Source of the DNA: an uncultured Eubacterium sp. | GTDB lineage: Bacteria > Bacillota > Clostridia > Lachnospirales > Lachnospiraceae | Direction: 5' to 3' | Length of the DNA: 49,494 bases | NCBI GenBank assembly: GCA_958446835.1 | Contig: CAUCXT010000020.1 | Location: forward strand, 1-49,494 | Part shown: piece after piece, positions 24,990-34,174 of the stretch | Position numbering within the stretch: the first letter of the stretch is position 1 | How the letters are laid out: every line of letters begins with the position of its first letter | Translations under genes and position numbers: made by a program | Notes under the pieces: generated by a model | What the model was told of the DNA's origin: nothing | Seen by the model: the letters and a program-made list of their open reading frames with translations, nothing else | Databases searched by the model: none

Positions 24990-25101
24990 ACATTTCTCCA
25001 TTCCGCCGCATAGCAGCTCTTTTTTTCTCTCCCTCTCAGAAGAAACCATAATATTATTATGATTGTTTTTTCTAATAATTGCAATATTTTTTTGAAAATA
25101 T

Positions 25102-25773
25102 TTATAATCTTATATCTGAAAGAACGTTTTTGTCCAGTTTTTCAATATAAATATTATTATCATCCACAAAAGCAATCTTAGGGTCTACTGTCTTGCTCGG
25201 TTTAAGCTGCACGGCATCGCTGCTTCTTGCAATGACATCCCCTATCCTTATCTGCATAGGTGCCATCTCAAGTGCAACCACAAATGAATCCTGATTCCCG
25301 TTAGCCCCTGCGAAAACCAGTCCTTTAAGACAACCTAACACTACAACATTGCCTTTAGATATAACTCTTGCGCCCGGATTGACATCACCAAGAATAATTA
25401 TACTGCTCTCAGACTCTAAGACCTGTCCGCTTCTTAATGTTCCCTTATAGAACTGTCCAGTATGCGTTGACAATTCCTCAAGTTTTTCTTCAACGGCTTT
25501 CTTATAATAGTCATCCCTGAGCTTATCATTATCCACAACGCAGATTATGTTCAGTTCTGAGTTTTCGGCAATGATATCGAGAATCTCTTTTTCCTCGTCC
25601 TGTGTCAGCTTACGTCCTTCAAAAGTAACTGCCATGTTGGCCTTATCAAAAAACTTAGAAGCTGAACGAAACTTCTCTGCCAAAGACACTTTCAATTCCG
25701 CAAAAGGAATATTCTCGTCCATCACTACCACGATACCGTGTTTGTTTCCTTTAATTATAACTGAATTATCCAT
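25102..25773 (-). CDS. minC: Septum site-determining protein MinC
   Basis: MinC inhibits FtsZ assembly away from midcell. The 223 residues comprise an N-terminal FtsZ-interacting domain (about 1-100) and a C-terminal right-handed beta-helix domain (about 110-215) with GTLRSGQVLESESSIIILGD, GDVNPGARVISKGNVVVLG, and FVVALEMAPMQIRIGDVIAR, the usual MinC_C signatures. It follows PBP2 by 30 bp and precedes minD by about 110 bp; the latter gap holds no clear promoter. The min genes are embedded in the wall-elongation operon, coupling division placement to growth. Confidence 0.95.
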   Translation of the reverse strand: MDNSVIIKGNKHGIVVVMDENIPFAELKVSLAEKFRSASKFFDKANMAVTFEGRKLTQDEEKEILDIIAENSELNIICVVDNDKLRDDYYKKAVEEKLEELSTHTGQFYKGTLRSGQVLESESSIIILGDVNPGARVISKGNVVVLGCLKGLVFAGANGNQDSFVVALEMAPMQIRIGDVIARSSDAVQLKPSKTVDPKIAFVDDNNIYIEKLDKNVLSDIRL

Positions 25774-25803
25774 AATATCTTTATAGCCCGCCTTTCAGGA
25801 TAT

Positions 25804-28629
25804 TTACTCTACTATTGTTAAAGCTCCGTTCACATCTGCATAGACATGTGAAGGAATATATGAATCATAATAAGAAGATAATGTATAAAAGGACATTATA
25901 CCGGCATTGACAGCCGCATAACCGTTAGGAATCATAACTGCTACCGCTACCTCAGCATTATTGTATGGTGCCCAGGTTATATAGTTAGCATGTGAACCTC
26001 TGTTTTTATTTTCCTCGGCAGTACCTGATTTACCTCCTACTGTCACAGGAAGATATTTGTCAAACAGCTGTGTACCGACCGCACTTCCCAAAATAACGTT
26101 ACGTCCACCCTCATACACGGAATCCCATACTACACTGTCAAGCTCAACTTCATTCGCGACAACCGGTTCGAACAATTCTATGACATCCCCATTGCTGTCC
26201 ACAACTTTGTTTATTACGCTTGAGTTGTAAACTGTTCCTCCGTTTCCAATAGTAGAAGTATATCTGGCAAGATTGAGCGCAGTATATGCGTGATTTCCCT
26301 GTCCAATCGTGGAAGCTATGACGGAGACATTTGAAGGATTAGGTGTCGCTTCCGTAATCTGTATGCCTGTCTTTGTGGCAAGCCCTAAATCTTCAGCGTA
26401 TTTCTTCAATACCGACAGTCCCTTTTCCGCATTCAGGCTTCCGTCAGGTTCGGAGGCAAGCCTGTAACCGACCTCACAGAAGAAATAGTTACATGAGACT
26501 CCAATCGCCTGTTTTACATTGATTGCTCCATGATTATGCGGATAAATCCAGCATTTCAGATTAGGCTTTACCTTGTCGAATATACCTGTGTCCGTTATCG
26601 TCTCATTAGGTGTTATCACGCCCTCCATAAGCCCGGCTATAGCCGTTGCAATCTTGAACGTGGAACCCGGCGCTATTCGTGTCTGCGTTGCTCTGTTTAC
26701 CAGCGGCGTGGACTTGTCGGCAAGCAGTGAGGCATAATAGTTAGAGTCAATCGAACCCGAAAAGTTATTGATATCGTAGCTTGGGTAGGTGACCATTGCC
26801 AGTATGCTTCCCGTCTGTGAATCCTCTAAGACAACCGCACCTGAACATGGGTCAAGCGCCAGCATTGCAGGCGTAATGTTCAATTCGTTAATCTGATTTA
26901 TGATGTAATCGTAAGGGGACAGACCGTTTGCCACAGCATCATAATCGTCCATCGTAAACGGAACACAGTTCTGCTCCATCAGAAGGAGGCATGTCTCCCT
27001 TCCTGTAATCTGTCCGCCCTGAACCAGATACTTGATTATAAGCTTGTCAAACGCATCATTATTCTGGAGTTCCTCCATAGCGTAGCCAAGCATGGCATCA
27101 AGTACATCATCCATCGTAGGATATTCGTCCTCTACATCCAGATTATATATATTGACCCAGTCTTTTGCAATAGCATTATATAAATAATCGGTAAGACTTA
27201 TTTCTCCGTTCGTCCATGCAACCGACAACTCATCCGTAGAGCTTATGGCATCACTGTTTAATATGCCTCCGTTTAAAAGTATGGAGCGCACATTCTTTAT
27301 ATACTCCTGCATTTCCTCGGAAAGGGATGAAAATACTGTTTTAGTATTATGAAGTTCATCATCGATTTCACTTATAATCCGTTCTCTTCTCTCATCAAAA
27401 ACAGAATATATGGATGCCGCTGCACCTGCCTCATGATTTTCTTTCAACATATCTATTGAAATTGTATTATTATCAAACAAAGCAAAATATACATCTTTTA
27501 TCGGGATAACTACAACATCACCTTCCTCGGAGCCAACACGGTCTGAATCAGAATTCACAATTCGCGTTATAAGAATTTCCGCAAGTCTTCTTTCGAGCAA
27601 ATCATAAGTCTTCTGTGTAAGCTTAACATCTATTGTAAGATATATATCCGAACCTGTAACAGGTTCTTTTTCGTCAATAATCTGCAAAACTCGACCATAA
27701 CTGTCAACAAGTACGGTCTGGCTGCCCTTAGTACCGTTTAAAACCTGTTCATAACTCTTCTCAACACCGGACTTGCCTACAACATCACTTGCCTGATATG
27801 ATGGATCATCCTTCTGAAGCTCAGCCAGTTCATCGGCTGATACCTTTCCGGTATATCCAATAAGATGTGCAATATATTTTCCATAATTATAACATCTCAC
27901 ATATTCATCTTTCACAGTGACACCTATAAGTCTGTCGGAGTTTTCAAGAATGGCTGCCATTGTCTCCTCAGAGACATTCGTTGCAACTGTGAATGATATA
28001 TATCGCTGGTAAGCATGCGCTGCAAGATTCGAACGGACATATATAATCTCAAGTACCTCTTCATTGCTGTACTCATCACTGATATTATAGTAGCTCTTGC
28101 TCTTTAATACATCAATAACATCGGCAGCAGTTGCATTTCTTTCCTCATCCGTGAGCTGGCTTATGTATTTATGCCCATATATATCCCTTAAATATCTTAA
28201 AAGATTGTTTCCCGATTTCGTGAATTCGAATTTTCCATATTTATTCAATCTTATCGGGTAATCTATTGTGTAGCTGTCTCCATTCTCCTGTATTATGTCA
28301 TACATCTCCACAATAATCTGGTTAAGCTGTGTATTTTTTATTGCGGTGGAGCTGTCCTCAATAATAACCGAATATGCGAGCTTATTGTACGCAAGCAATT
28401 CTCCGTTGACATCATATATATTTCCTCTGGTGCTGTTAAGAACAAGTGTCTTTTCGGATTTTTGGGCATAATTGACCTTATATTCATCCCCATGGACAAT
28501 CTGAAGACTAAATAGCTTATATATAAGAATTCCGAAAAGAACAACAGAAAATATAATCAGCGGCAGTAATCTCGAGCGCAGAATATTTTTCACATAGTCC
28601 CATATTATTTTCAAATCCTCTTTAAACAC
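25804..28629 (-). CDS. mrdA: Penicillin-binding protein 2 (class B), with large insertion
   Basis: PBP2 cross-links the lateral wall and partners RodA. The product has 941 residues, some 200-250 longer than the usual class B protein. One membrane segment at about 22-42 is followed by the N-terminal domain with NSTRGNIYDVNGELLAYNK, the dimerisation region to about 345, and the transpeptidase domain from about 595: STFK at 656-659, SCN at 712-714 and KSGT at 867-870. The extra sequence lies at about 350-595, before the catalytic domain, and is acidic, helical and Asp/Glu-rich. It overlaps mreD by eight bases. All catalytic motifs are intact, so it should be active. Confidence 0.93.
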   Translation of the reverse strand: MFKEDLKIIWDYVKNILRSRLLPLIIFSVVLFGILIYKLFSLQIVHGDEYKVNYAQKSEKTLVLNSTRGNIYDVNGELLAYNKLAYSVIIEDSSTAIKNTQLNQIIVEMYDIIQENGDSYTIDYPIRLNKYGKFEFTKSGNNLLRYLRDIYGHKYISQLTDEERNATAADVIDVLKSKSYYNISDEYSNEEVLEIIYVRSNLAAHAYQRYISFTVATNVSEETMAAILENSDRLIGVTVKDEYVRCYNYGKYIAHLIGYTGKVSADELAELQKDDPSYQASDVVGKSGVEKSYEQVLNGTKGSQTVLVDSYGRVLQIIDEKEPVTGSDIYLTIDVKLTQKTYDLLERRLAEILITRIVNSDSDRVGSEEGDVVVIPIKDVYFALFDNNTISIDMLKENHEAGAAASIYSVFDERRERIISEIDDELHNTKTVFSSLSEEMQEYIKNVRSILLNGGILNSDAISSTDELSVAWTNGEISLTDYLYNAIAKDWVNIYNLDVEDEYPTMDDVLDAMLGYAMEELQNNDAFDKLIIKYLVQGGQITGRETCLLLMEQNCVPFTMDDYDAVANGLSPYDYIINQINELNITPAMLALDPCSGAVVLEDSQTGSILAMVTYPSYDINNFSGSIDSNYYASLLADKSTPLVNRATQTRIAPGSTFKIATAIAGLMEGVITPNETITDTGIFDKVKPNLKCWIYPHNHGAINVKQAIGVSCNYFFCEVGYRLASEPDGSLNAEKGLSVLKKYAEDLGLATKTGIQITEATPNPSNVSVIASTIGQGNHAYTALNLARYTSTIGNGGTVYNSSVINKVVDSNGDVIELFEPVVANEVELDSVVWDSVYEGGRNVILGSAVGTQLFDKYLPVTVGGKSGTAEENKNRGSHANYITWAPYNNAEVAVAVMIPNGYAAVNAGIMSFYTLSSYYDSYIPSHVYADVNGALTIVE

Positions 28630-29140
28630 TGGTTACAGTCCTCCTCTTTTTCGACTGTTCTACCTTTCTGGCTATAAAATAGATAAAAACATAAGCCAGA
28701 AGTGTTATCAATACGGTATATATAACCTCCGGTATAATAATTCGCCCAAGGTAATATGATAACCGGAGCTTATTCTGAAGTAGAAAATAGAAAACATAAT
28801 ACAAAAATTCATATACAAACGTGCTGATGGCAACAAGTCCCATAGGAAGCATAAGCTCTTCCTTTACATAATCCTTGTAAAAAAAGCCATTCAATGCACC
28901 CGCATACATATAGACCAATGCAGTAAAACCAACTCTTCCGCCCGCCATCAGGTCAAGCAAAAGCCCTGCAAAAAATCCTTCAAGAAGTCCCATTCTGCTT
29001 CCCATCGTAAATCCCGTAATGCATGTAAGCATCAAAAGAAGGTTAGGTCTTATTCCCGCAATCTCTAAATATGTAAAGGCACTGACCTGTAAAACGTATG
29101 TAATTAAAATAGATAAAACACAATATAATACTTTTTTCAT
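28622..29140 (-). CDS. mreD: Rod shape-determining protein MreD
   Basis: MreD is a small integral membrane protein of the elongasome. ATG 29140 has GAGG about eight bases upstream; that gives 172 residues and about five membrane segments. Recognisable features are RPNLLLMLTCITGFTMGSRMGLLEGFFAGLLLDL and the short basic C-terminus KVEQSKKRR. Sequence conservation in MreD is low in general, so the position between mreC and PBP2 and the topology are the main evidence. Confidence 0.9.
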   Translation of the reverse strand: MKKVLYCVLSILITYVLQVSAFTYLEIAGIRPNLLLMLTCITGFTMGSRMGLLEGFFAGLLLDLMAGGRVGFTALVYMYAGALNGFFYKDYVKEELMLPMGLVAISTFVYEFLYYVFYFLLQNKLRLSYYLGRIIIPEVIYTVLITLLAYVFIYFIARKVEQSKKRRTVTSV

Positions 29141-29211
29141 ACCAATCCTCACTGTGCAGATATCATAGTTTTCTACGCAAAAGCCCAAAAGTCTGCTCTC
29201 CTGAAAAAAAG

Positions 29212-30054
29212 CTACTTTTTCTTGAGCTGCATAATCACAAGCACCTCTGTCAATCTCTCAAAGTCGACTGCCGGAACCAGATATCCTGACTGGGTAAGAC
29301 TGTTAGCATCCTCAGAAATATTTTTTACATAGCCTATGAGTATTCCCTGAATATATTTATCACTAATGTTCGATGTAACAATCATATCCCCATCAGAAAC
29401 ATCCACATCCTTCTGCATGTATTCAAGGTGTATATAGCCACTGTCCATCAGCTCTAAGTCACCTCTTATGTTACAGGTATCTGAGGAAGTTACAAGCATA
29501 CCTGTAACATTGCTGTTTCCATCAATGATGCTTCTCACAGTTGCCGTATTATCCGTAACATCCGTTACAATACCCACAAGACCATTGCCACATATAACAT
29601 TCATATCGACAAGTATGCCATCTCTGCTTCCCTTGTCTATTGTAAATGTTGAAAACCAGTTTCCTGAACTTTTGCCGATGACGCGGGCAGCAACCTTGTC
29701 ATATCCCGGGATCTTATTATCCAGTGCATACAACTCGCGAAGATTATTTAATTCTATCTGATCCTGTACAAGAACAAGATTCTTTTCCTTTACATTGTCA
29801 AGTTCCGCTTTAAGCTCCTCATTCTGTTGTCTCAGTTCATCAATCGTTGCAAAGTAATCTGCTCTGTCTGTAAGCCACAGTCCCATTCCATTGATGCCCT
29901 TCTGCAACGGTGTAATCACATAAGAAAGCACATTCTGTACAGGCGCAGTAAGCTTGTCGGTGAAAAACGATACGGCAATCAAAGCAAGACACACTATCGT
30001 AAGTGCTGAAAGAATAAATTTCTGTGACACATGTAACTGCGGTTTCTTATCCAT
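29212..30054 (-). CDS. mreC: Rod shape-determining protein MreC
   Basis: MreC is a bitopic membrane protein that activates PBP2 within the elongasome. The 280 residues show a cytoplasmic basic N-terminus, a membrane segment at about 11-30, a coiled coil at about 68-110 (TIDELRQQNEELKAELDNVKE) and two beta-barrel domains with ARVIGKSSGNWFSTFTIDKGSRDGI, NGLVGIVTDV and LVTSSDTC. This is the standard arrangement. It lies 19 bp after mreB and 70 bp before mreD in the same operon. Confidence 0.95.
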   Translation of the reverse strand: MDKKPQLHVSQKFILSALTIVCLALIAVSFFTDKLTAPVQNVLSYVITPLQKGINGMGLWLTDRADYFATIDELRQQNEELKAELDNVKEKNLVLVQDQIELNNLRELYALDNKIPGYDKVAARVIGKSSGNWFSTFTIDKGSRDGILVDMNVICGNGLVGIVTDVTDNTATVRSIIDGNSNVTGMLVTSSDTCNIRGDLELMDSGYIHLEYMQKDVDVSDGDMIVTSNISDKYIQGILIGYVKNISEDANSLTQSGYLVPAVDFERLTEVLVIMQLKKK

Positions 30055-30073
30055 AACACTCTCCCATTACACT

Positions 30074-31093
30074 TTAATCATATACCTTTTCTTTTGGAAT
30101 CATGGCAATCTCTGCAAATGCCGGATCCTCGATAATAGTTTTTATACCTCTTACCACACTTTCACCCGGATTGTCTGAAATAACAACATGAAGATCCGTC
30201 TCATTATTGATAAGGTCTGCCAGATGCCTTATCCCCGAAGATCCACCTGTAAGATGAATTCCCGTATCAATTATATCCGAGGCAAGCTCTGGCGGAGTTC
30301 TCTCCAATATCATCTTTATTGAGTCAACTATGGAATGTATAAAGTCAATCATACATTCATATACAGCTGTAGATGAAATCTCCTGTGCCATAGGAAGACC
30401 TGTAACAAGATCTCTTCCATATACACTTACAAACTGCTCCTCCATAGGAATCGCACTTCCAAGCTTTATCTTTATATATTCCGCTGTCTTTGCACCGATA
30501 ACGAGGTTATATCTTTTGCGGACTGCGCTTATAATCTGCTCATCCAGCTTGTTTCCTCCAAACTTAACGGCACGGCTTATTACAATACCTCCAAGGCTCA
30601 TAACGGAAATCTCCGTTGTATCAGCTCCGATATTAACCACCATAACACCCTTGGCACTGTTGACATCAACACCTGAACCTACGGCATCCGCCACAGGCTT
30701 ATTTATAATCATAATCTTTCTTGCCTTTATCTTAGAGTCCCTGATAAGCTCTAAAAACGCTCTCTTTTCCACTTCGGTAATCTCAGTAGGTATGGCAATA
30801 TAATAATCTGCCGGCATTATCTTGCCACCCTTGCTCATCTTCTTTATAAACTCTGTGACAAGCACCTGCATATTGGCAAAATCAGCAATCACCCCATATT
30901 TCACCGGAAAAGTAACCTGAATCGAACCCGGAGCCTTCTCATGCATTTCATACGCCTCGTCTCCGACCGCAAAAACATCTTTTTTGTGTGCTATGGCGAT
31001 AATGTTCTTTTCGTTTAAAATCTCATCCCTGTCACTGCAATAAATCTTAATATTGCTTGTACCTATATCAAGGCCAAAAATACTCCTAGCCAT
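30074..31093 (-). CDS. mreB: MreB-like actin homologue with substituted ATPase residues
   Basis: MreB filaments orient lateral wall synthesis. From ATG 31093 (GGAGG about seven bases upstream) the product has 339 residues, a full-length MreB fold: GLDIGTSNIKIY at 7-18, VGDEAYEMHEKAPGSIQVTFPVKYGVIADF-like features at 43-72, TEVEKRAF at 106-113, GRDLVTGLP at 226-234 and TPPELASDII near 266-275. But IEEPMAAAIG of typical MreB reads INKPVADAVG (130-139) and VVDIGGGTTE reads VVNIGADTTE (152-161), removing a Glu and an Asp near the ATP gamma-phosphate and Mg. It may be a slow or inactive ATPase, possibly working with another MreB elsewhere. The operon context mreBCD is normal. Confidence 0.88.
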   Translation of the reverse strand: MARSIFGLDIGTSNIKIYCSDRDEILNEKNIIAIAHKKDVFAVGDEAYEMHEKAPGSIQVTFPVKYGVIADFANMQVLVTEFIKKMSKGGKIMPADYYIAIPTEITEVEKRAFLELIRDSKIKARKIMIINKPVADAVGSGVDVNSAKGVMVVNIGADTTEISVMSLGGIVISRAVKFGGNKLDEQIISAVRKRYNLVIGAKTAEYIKIKLGSAIPMEEQFVSVYGRDLVTGLPMAQEISSTAVYECMIDFIHSIVDSIKMILERTPPELASDIIDTGIHLTGGSSGIRHLADLINNETDLHVVISDNPGESVVRGIKTIIEDPAFAEIAMIPKEKVYD

Positions 31094-31125
31094 ATATATT
31101 CCTCCATTTCCTGCGGCGGAGCTCA

Positions 31126-31821
31126 CTATTGTATCAATCCGCCATCTTTCATACTGATATATGTATTATCACCAATAATTATGTGGTCAATCAGTGAAAT
31201 GCCAATTAAATTGGCTGCATTGAATATTTTGTTCGTTGCCACAACATCCTCACGGCTTGGAACCGGATCCCCCGTCGGATGATTATGAACAAGAATAAAG
31301 CCTGTGCTGTCACGAAGCAGTGCCTCGCGGCATATCTCCCGCGGCGGCATAAGTGTACTGTTGACAGTTCCTATACTCATTACCTTCTCATGGATAAGCA
31401 TGCATTTGGTGTCTAACAGAAGTATTCTGAGCTGTTCCTGTTCTAAATGTCTCATATCCTCCATAAGATACTCGACCACCGCCGCTGCTGAATCCAGACA
31501 CGGTCTGCGTGCGCGTCTCTGGCTTGCCATCCGCCTCGAAAGCTCACATATAGACTTAAGCTGTACTGCCTTTACCCTGCCTATTCCCGGAATCTGTGCA
31601 AGCTCCTTGACTGAGAGCCTCTGCAAGCCTATAATCCCCTGCCCCTTTGTCTCTCTCACAAGAGCTGAGGCAGCTTCCATGCAGCTATGTCTCTTTGTGC
31701 CGCTTCTTATTATAATTGCAAGAAGTTCTTCATCGCTCAGACTTTCGAAGCCGTAAGCTTCACTCTTTTCATAAGGCATCATCATGCTGCCGTCTTCATT
31801 AAATTCCTGATCATTTTCCAT
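31126..31821 (-). CDS. radC: RadC-family JAB-domain protein
   Basis: RadC proteins have an N-terminal helix-hairpin-helix part and a C-terminal JAB1/MPN metalloprotease-like domain; the function is unresolved despite the DNA-repair name. From ATG 31821, which has GGAGG five bases upstream, the product has 231 residues. LSDEELLAIIIRSG and LAQIPGIGRVKAVQL mark the first part; HNHPTGDPVPSREDV near residues 178-192 is the JAMM metal motif (His-x-His, Asp), intact. An alternative GTG 31869 overlaps the ynbB stop but lacks a ribosome binding site. It directly precedes mreB, the common Firmicute order radC-mreB. Confidence 0.93.
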   Translation of the reverse strand: MENDQEFNEDGSMMMPYEKSEAYGFESLSDEELLAIIIRSGTKRHSCMEAASALVRETKGQGIIGLQRLSVKELAQIPGIGRVKAVQLKSICELSRRMASQRRARRPCLDSAAAVVEYLMEDMRHLEQEQLRILLLDTKCMLIHEKVMSIGTVNSTLMPPREICREALLRDSTGFILVHNHPTGDPVPSREDVVATNKIFNAANLIGISLIDHIIIGDNTYISMKDGGLIQ

Positions 31822-31862
31822 CCCAGCCTCCATTCCGGCTGAAAATGTATCCCCATTAAAAT

Positions 31863-33167
31863 TTAACACAAATCGGAGACTTTTACAATTCCTTTATCAA
31901 CAAGCTGCTGAAGACTCTTAAGAATACCGAAGCGTGCATGGTTCCATGTAAGACCACCCTGAAAAAATGCTGTGTACGGTTCACGTAACGGTCCATCAGC
32001 ACTCAGCTCGATAGACGCACCCGATATGAATGCTCCGGCTGCCATGATAACCTGTGAATCATACCCCGGCATATCCCAAGGCTCAGGTACCGCAAAGCTG
32101 TCAACAGGGGCCGCCGCCTGAATACCCTCGCAGAACGCGATAAGCCCTTCGGCGCTTCCCATCTCAACCGCCTGTATTATATCGTATCTATCCTCTTTTC
32201 CGTCCGGGATAACCCTGTATCCAAGATTCTCATAGAGGTTAGCTGCATAGATAGCACCCTTGAGTGCCCCGGCTGTGACTGTAGGTGCAAGGAAAAATCC
32301 CTGATAGAACGCATGGTTCACTCCAAGTGTGGCGCCAAGCTCCTTGCCAAGTCCCGGAGCAGTAAGACGGTACGCTGCCTGATTTACATATTCTTCCTTA
32401 CCTGCAATATAGCCGCCTATCGGTGCAAGACCGCCACCCGGATTCTTTATGAGTGAACCTACAACCATATCCGCTCCCACATCCGAAGGTTCGATCGTCT
32501 CAACGAACTCTCCGTAGCAGTTATCCACCATGCATATAACCTCAGGCTTTATCCCCTTTATGAAGCTTATAAGCTCTCCGATTCTCTCAACCGAAAGTGT
32601 CGGTCTGCTGTCATAGCCCTTAGAACGCTGTATTGTGACAAGCTTTGTCTTTTCATTTATCGCATTTTTTATGCCGTCAAAATCAAAGCTTCCATCAGGC
32701 AGGAGATCAACCTGTCTGTAGCTTATGCCGTACTCCGCAAGTGAACCCGGACATTCCCTCATTCCGATTATTCCCTGAAGAGTGTCATACGGCTTGCCCA
32801 CAGGCGACAAAAGCTCATCCCCCGGTCTTAAATTGCCCGCAAGGGCGATTGTGAGTGCATGTGTTCCACAGGTAATCTGTGGTCTTACAAGAGCCGTCTC
32901 TGTATGAAATACATCCGCATACACCTGCTCAAGCGTATCTCTTCCCATATCTGTATAACCATAGCCGGTGCTTGAGCCTAAATGTGCCTCGCTCACATGG
33001 TTTTTCTGCATGGCATTCAGAACCTTGAGCTGATTATATTCGGCAACCCTGTCTATCTTCTCAAAGCGCTCGGCAAGCTTCTTCTCCGCACGCATTCCGT
33101 AATCTAATACCTCACTGCATATTCCCATCTCGCGGTACATGCTGTAAATTTCATCTGTAATACTCAT
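31863..33167 (-). CDS. ynbB: YnbB-like PLP-dependent lyase (methionine gamma-lyase family, so-called aluminium resistance protein)
   Basis: This 434-residue protein belongs to a Firmicute group of fold-type I PLP enzymes near cystathionine gamma-lyases, often labelled aluminium resistance protein; its reaction is not firmly known. Features: HVSEAHLGSSTGYGYTDMGRDTLE near 57-80, RPQITCGTHALTIAL near 95-109, MVDNCYGEFVE near 212-222, and SLIKNPGGG near 239-247 with the PLP-binding lysine. It lies between miaA and radC, as in Bacillus (miaA-hfq-ynbB region), though no hfq is present here. The end reaches into the possible longer radC start. Confidence 0.88.
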   Translation of the reverse strand: MSITDEIYSMYREMGICSEVLDYGMRAEKKLAERFEKIDRVAEYNQLKVLNAMQKNHVSEAHLGSSTGYGYTDMGRDTLEQVYADVFHTETALVRPQITCGTHALTIALAGNLRPGDELLSPVGKPYDTLQGIIGMRECPGSLAEYGISYRQVDLLPDGSFDFDGIKNAINEKTKLVTIQRSKGYDSRPTLSVERIGELISFIKGIKPEVICMVDNCYGEFVETIEPSDVGADMVVGSLIKNPGGGLAPIGGYIAGKEEYVNQAAYRLTAPGLGKELGATLGVNHAFYQGFFLAPTVTAGALKGAIYAANLYENLGYRVIPDGKEDRYDIIQAVEMGSAEGLIAFCEGIQAAAPVDSFAVPEPWDMPGYDSQVIMAAGAFISGASIELSADGPLREPYTAFFQGGLTWNHARFGILKSLQQLVDKGIVKVSDLC

Positions 33168-33180
33168 CTTTACTCCATTC

Positions 33181-33211
33181 TTGGAACACCGGAACCAGGC
33201 TCATGTTCCAA
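33181..33211 (-). other. Short hairpin between ynbB and miaA
   Basis: TTGGAAC (33181-33187) and GTTCCAA (33205-33211) form a seven-pair stem with a 17-base loop, one base after the miaA stop region and upstream of ynbB in transcription order miaA comes after? On the minus strand miaA lies to the right, so this hairpin follows the miaA stop and precedes the ynbB start. It lacks a T-run and is more likely a processing or spacing element than a terminator. Confidence 0.3.
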
Positions 33212-33212
33212 C

Positions 33213-34154
33213 TTATATAATATTTTTCTTTTTTAACGCCTCAAGCATATATTCAAACGCCGCCTCACGGCTGCCCAATTTATCCAGCTCGACAAAGTTA
33301 ACATCCTTTTCGCGTCTGAACCAGGTTAGCTGGCGCTTGGCAAAATGCCTTGTGTCGCGCTTAAGAATATATACCGCTTCATCAAGGCTTATCTCCCCTG
33401 CGAGGTATGAGGCAATCTCCTTGTAGCCAAGTCCCTGCATTGCAACGCTCTCCCTGGCAATGCCCTCATCAAGCAGAGCCTGCACCTCAGCTATCAGTCC
33501 TGCCTCAACCATCTTGTCTATGCGCTTATCGATACGCTCATAGAGAACCGCTCTGTCATCGCTCAGAACAAAATACTCAAAATTGTATGGCGATGTGCGC
33601 TCCCTCTGTTCCATGTTGTGCTCCGACATCTTGTGCCCTGTCTGTCTGTAGAATTCTATAGCGCGGATGACCTTTTTTACATTGTTCTCATGTACCTCCG
33701 CCGCGTATTCCGGGTCGACCTTGGCAAGCATATCGTGAAGAAAAGCTGCGCCGTGCTCCTCGTACAGCTTATTTAGCTCATCCCTTATTCCGTCATTCTC
33801 ATCGCTCTTTGCAAACTCAATATCGTACAGAAGCGTCTGTATATAAAAGCCTGTGCCACCGACAATAATCGGTATACCGCCCCTCTCCCATATCTCGTTT
33901 GCCGCCTTAAGTGCATATTCCTTGAACAAAAATGCATTGAAGCTCTCCGTCGGCTCCAATATATCAATAAGATGGTGGCTCACGCCGTCCATCTCCTCAG
34001 GTCTTATCTTCGCGGTGCCTATATCCATTCTTCTGTACACCTGCATTGAATCGGCACTTATTATCTCGCCGCCGACCGTCTTTGCAAGCCTTATGGATAA
34101 ATCCGTCTTACCCACGGCAGTCGGTCCGGTGAGAACTATCAGCTTTTTTTTCAT
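33213..34154 (-). CDS. miaA: tRNA dimethylallyltransferase
   Basis: MiaA adds a dimethylallyl group to N6 of A37 in tRNAs reading codons starting with U; MiaB, also here, then methylthiolates the same base. The 313 residues carry the P-loop GPTAVGKTDLS at 9-19, SADSMQVYRRMDIGTAKI at about 34-51, HHLIDILEPTESFNAF near 63-78 and GGTGFYIQTLLY near 100-111. Near the end, RDTRHFAKRQLTWFRRE is the tRNA-binding signature. It is 20 bp after mutL, in the common mutS-mutL-miaA order. Confidence 0.96.
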   Translation of the reverse strand: MKKKLIVLTGPTAVGKTDLSIRLAKTVGGEIISADSMQVYRRMDIGTAKIRPEEMDGVSHHLIDILEPTESFNAFLFKEYALKAANEIWERGGIPIIVGGTGFYIQTLLYDIEFAKSDENDGIRDELNKLYEEHGAAFLHDMLAKVDPEYAAEVHENNVKKVIRAIEFYRQTGHKMSEHNMEQRERTSPYNFEYFVLSDDRAVLYERIDKRIDKMVEAGLIAEVQALLDEGIARESVAMQGLGYKEIASYLAGEISLDEAVYILKRDTRHFAKRQLTWFRREKDVNFVELDKLGSREAAFEYMLEALKKKNII

Positions 34155-34174
34155 ATAATCTCCATTCCCAAGAC

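Noticed and set aside
33181..33211. Terminator after miaA
   Set aside because: The stem is short (seven pairs), the loop is long and no T-run follows on the minus strand; kept only as a low-confidence hairpin.
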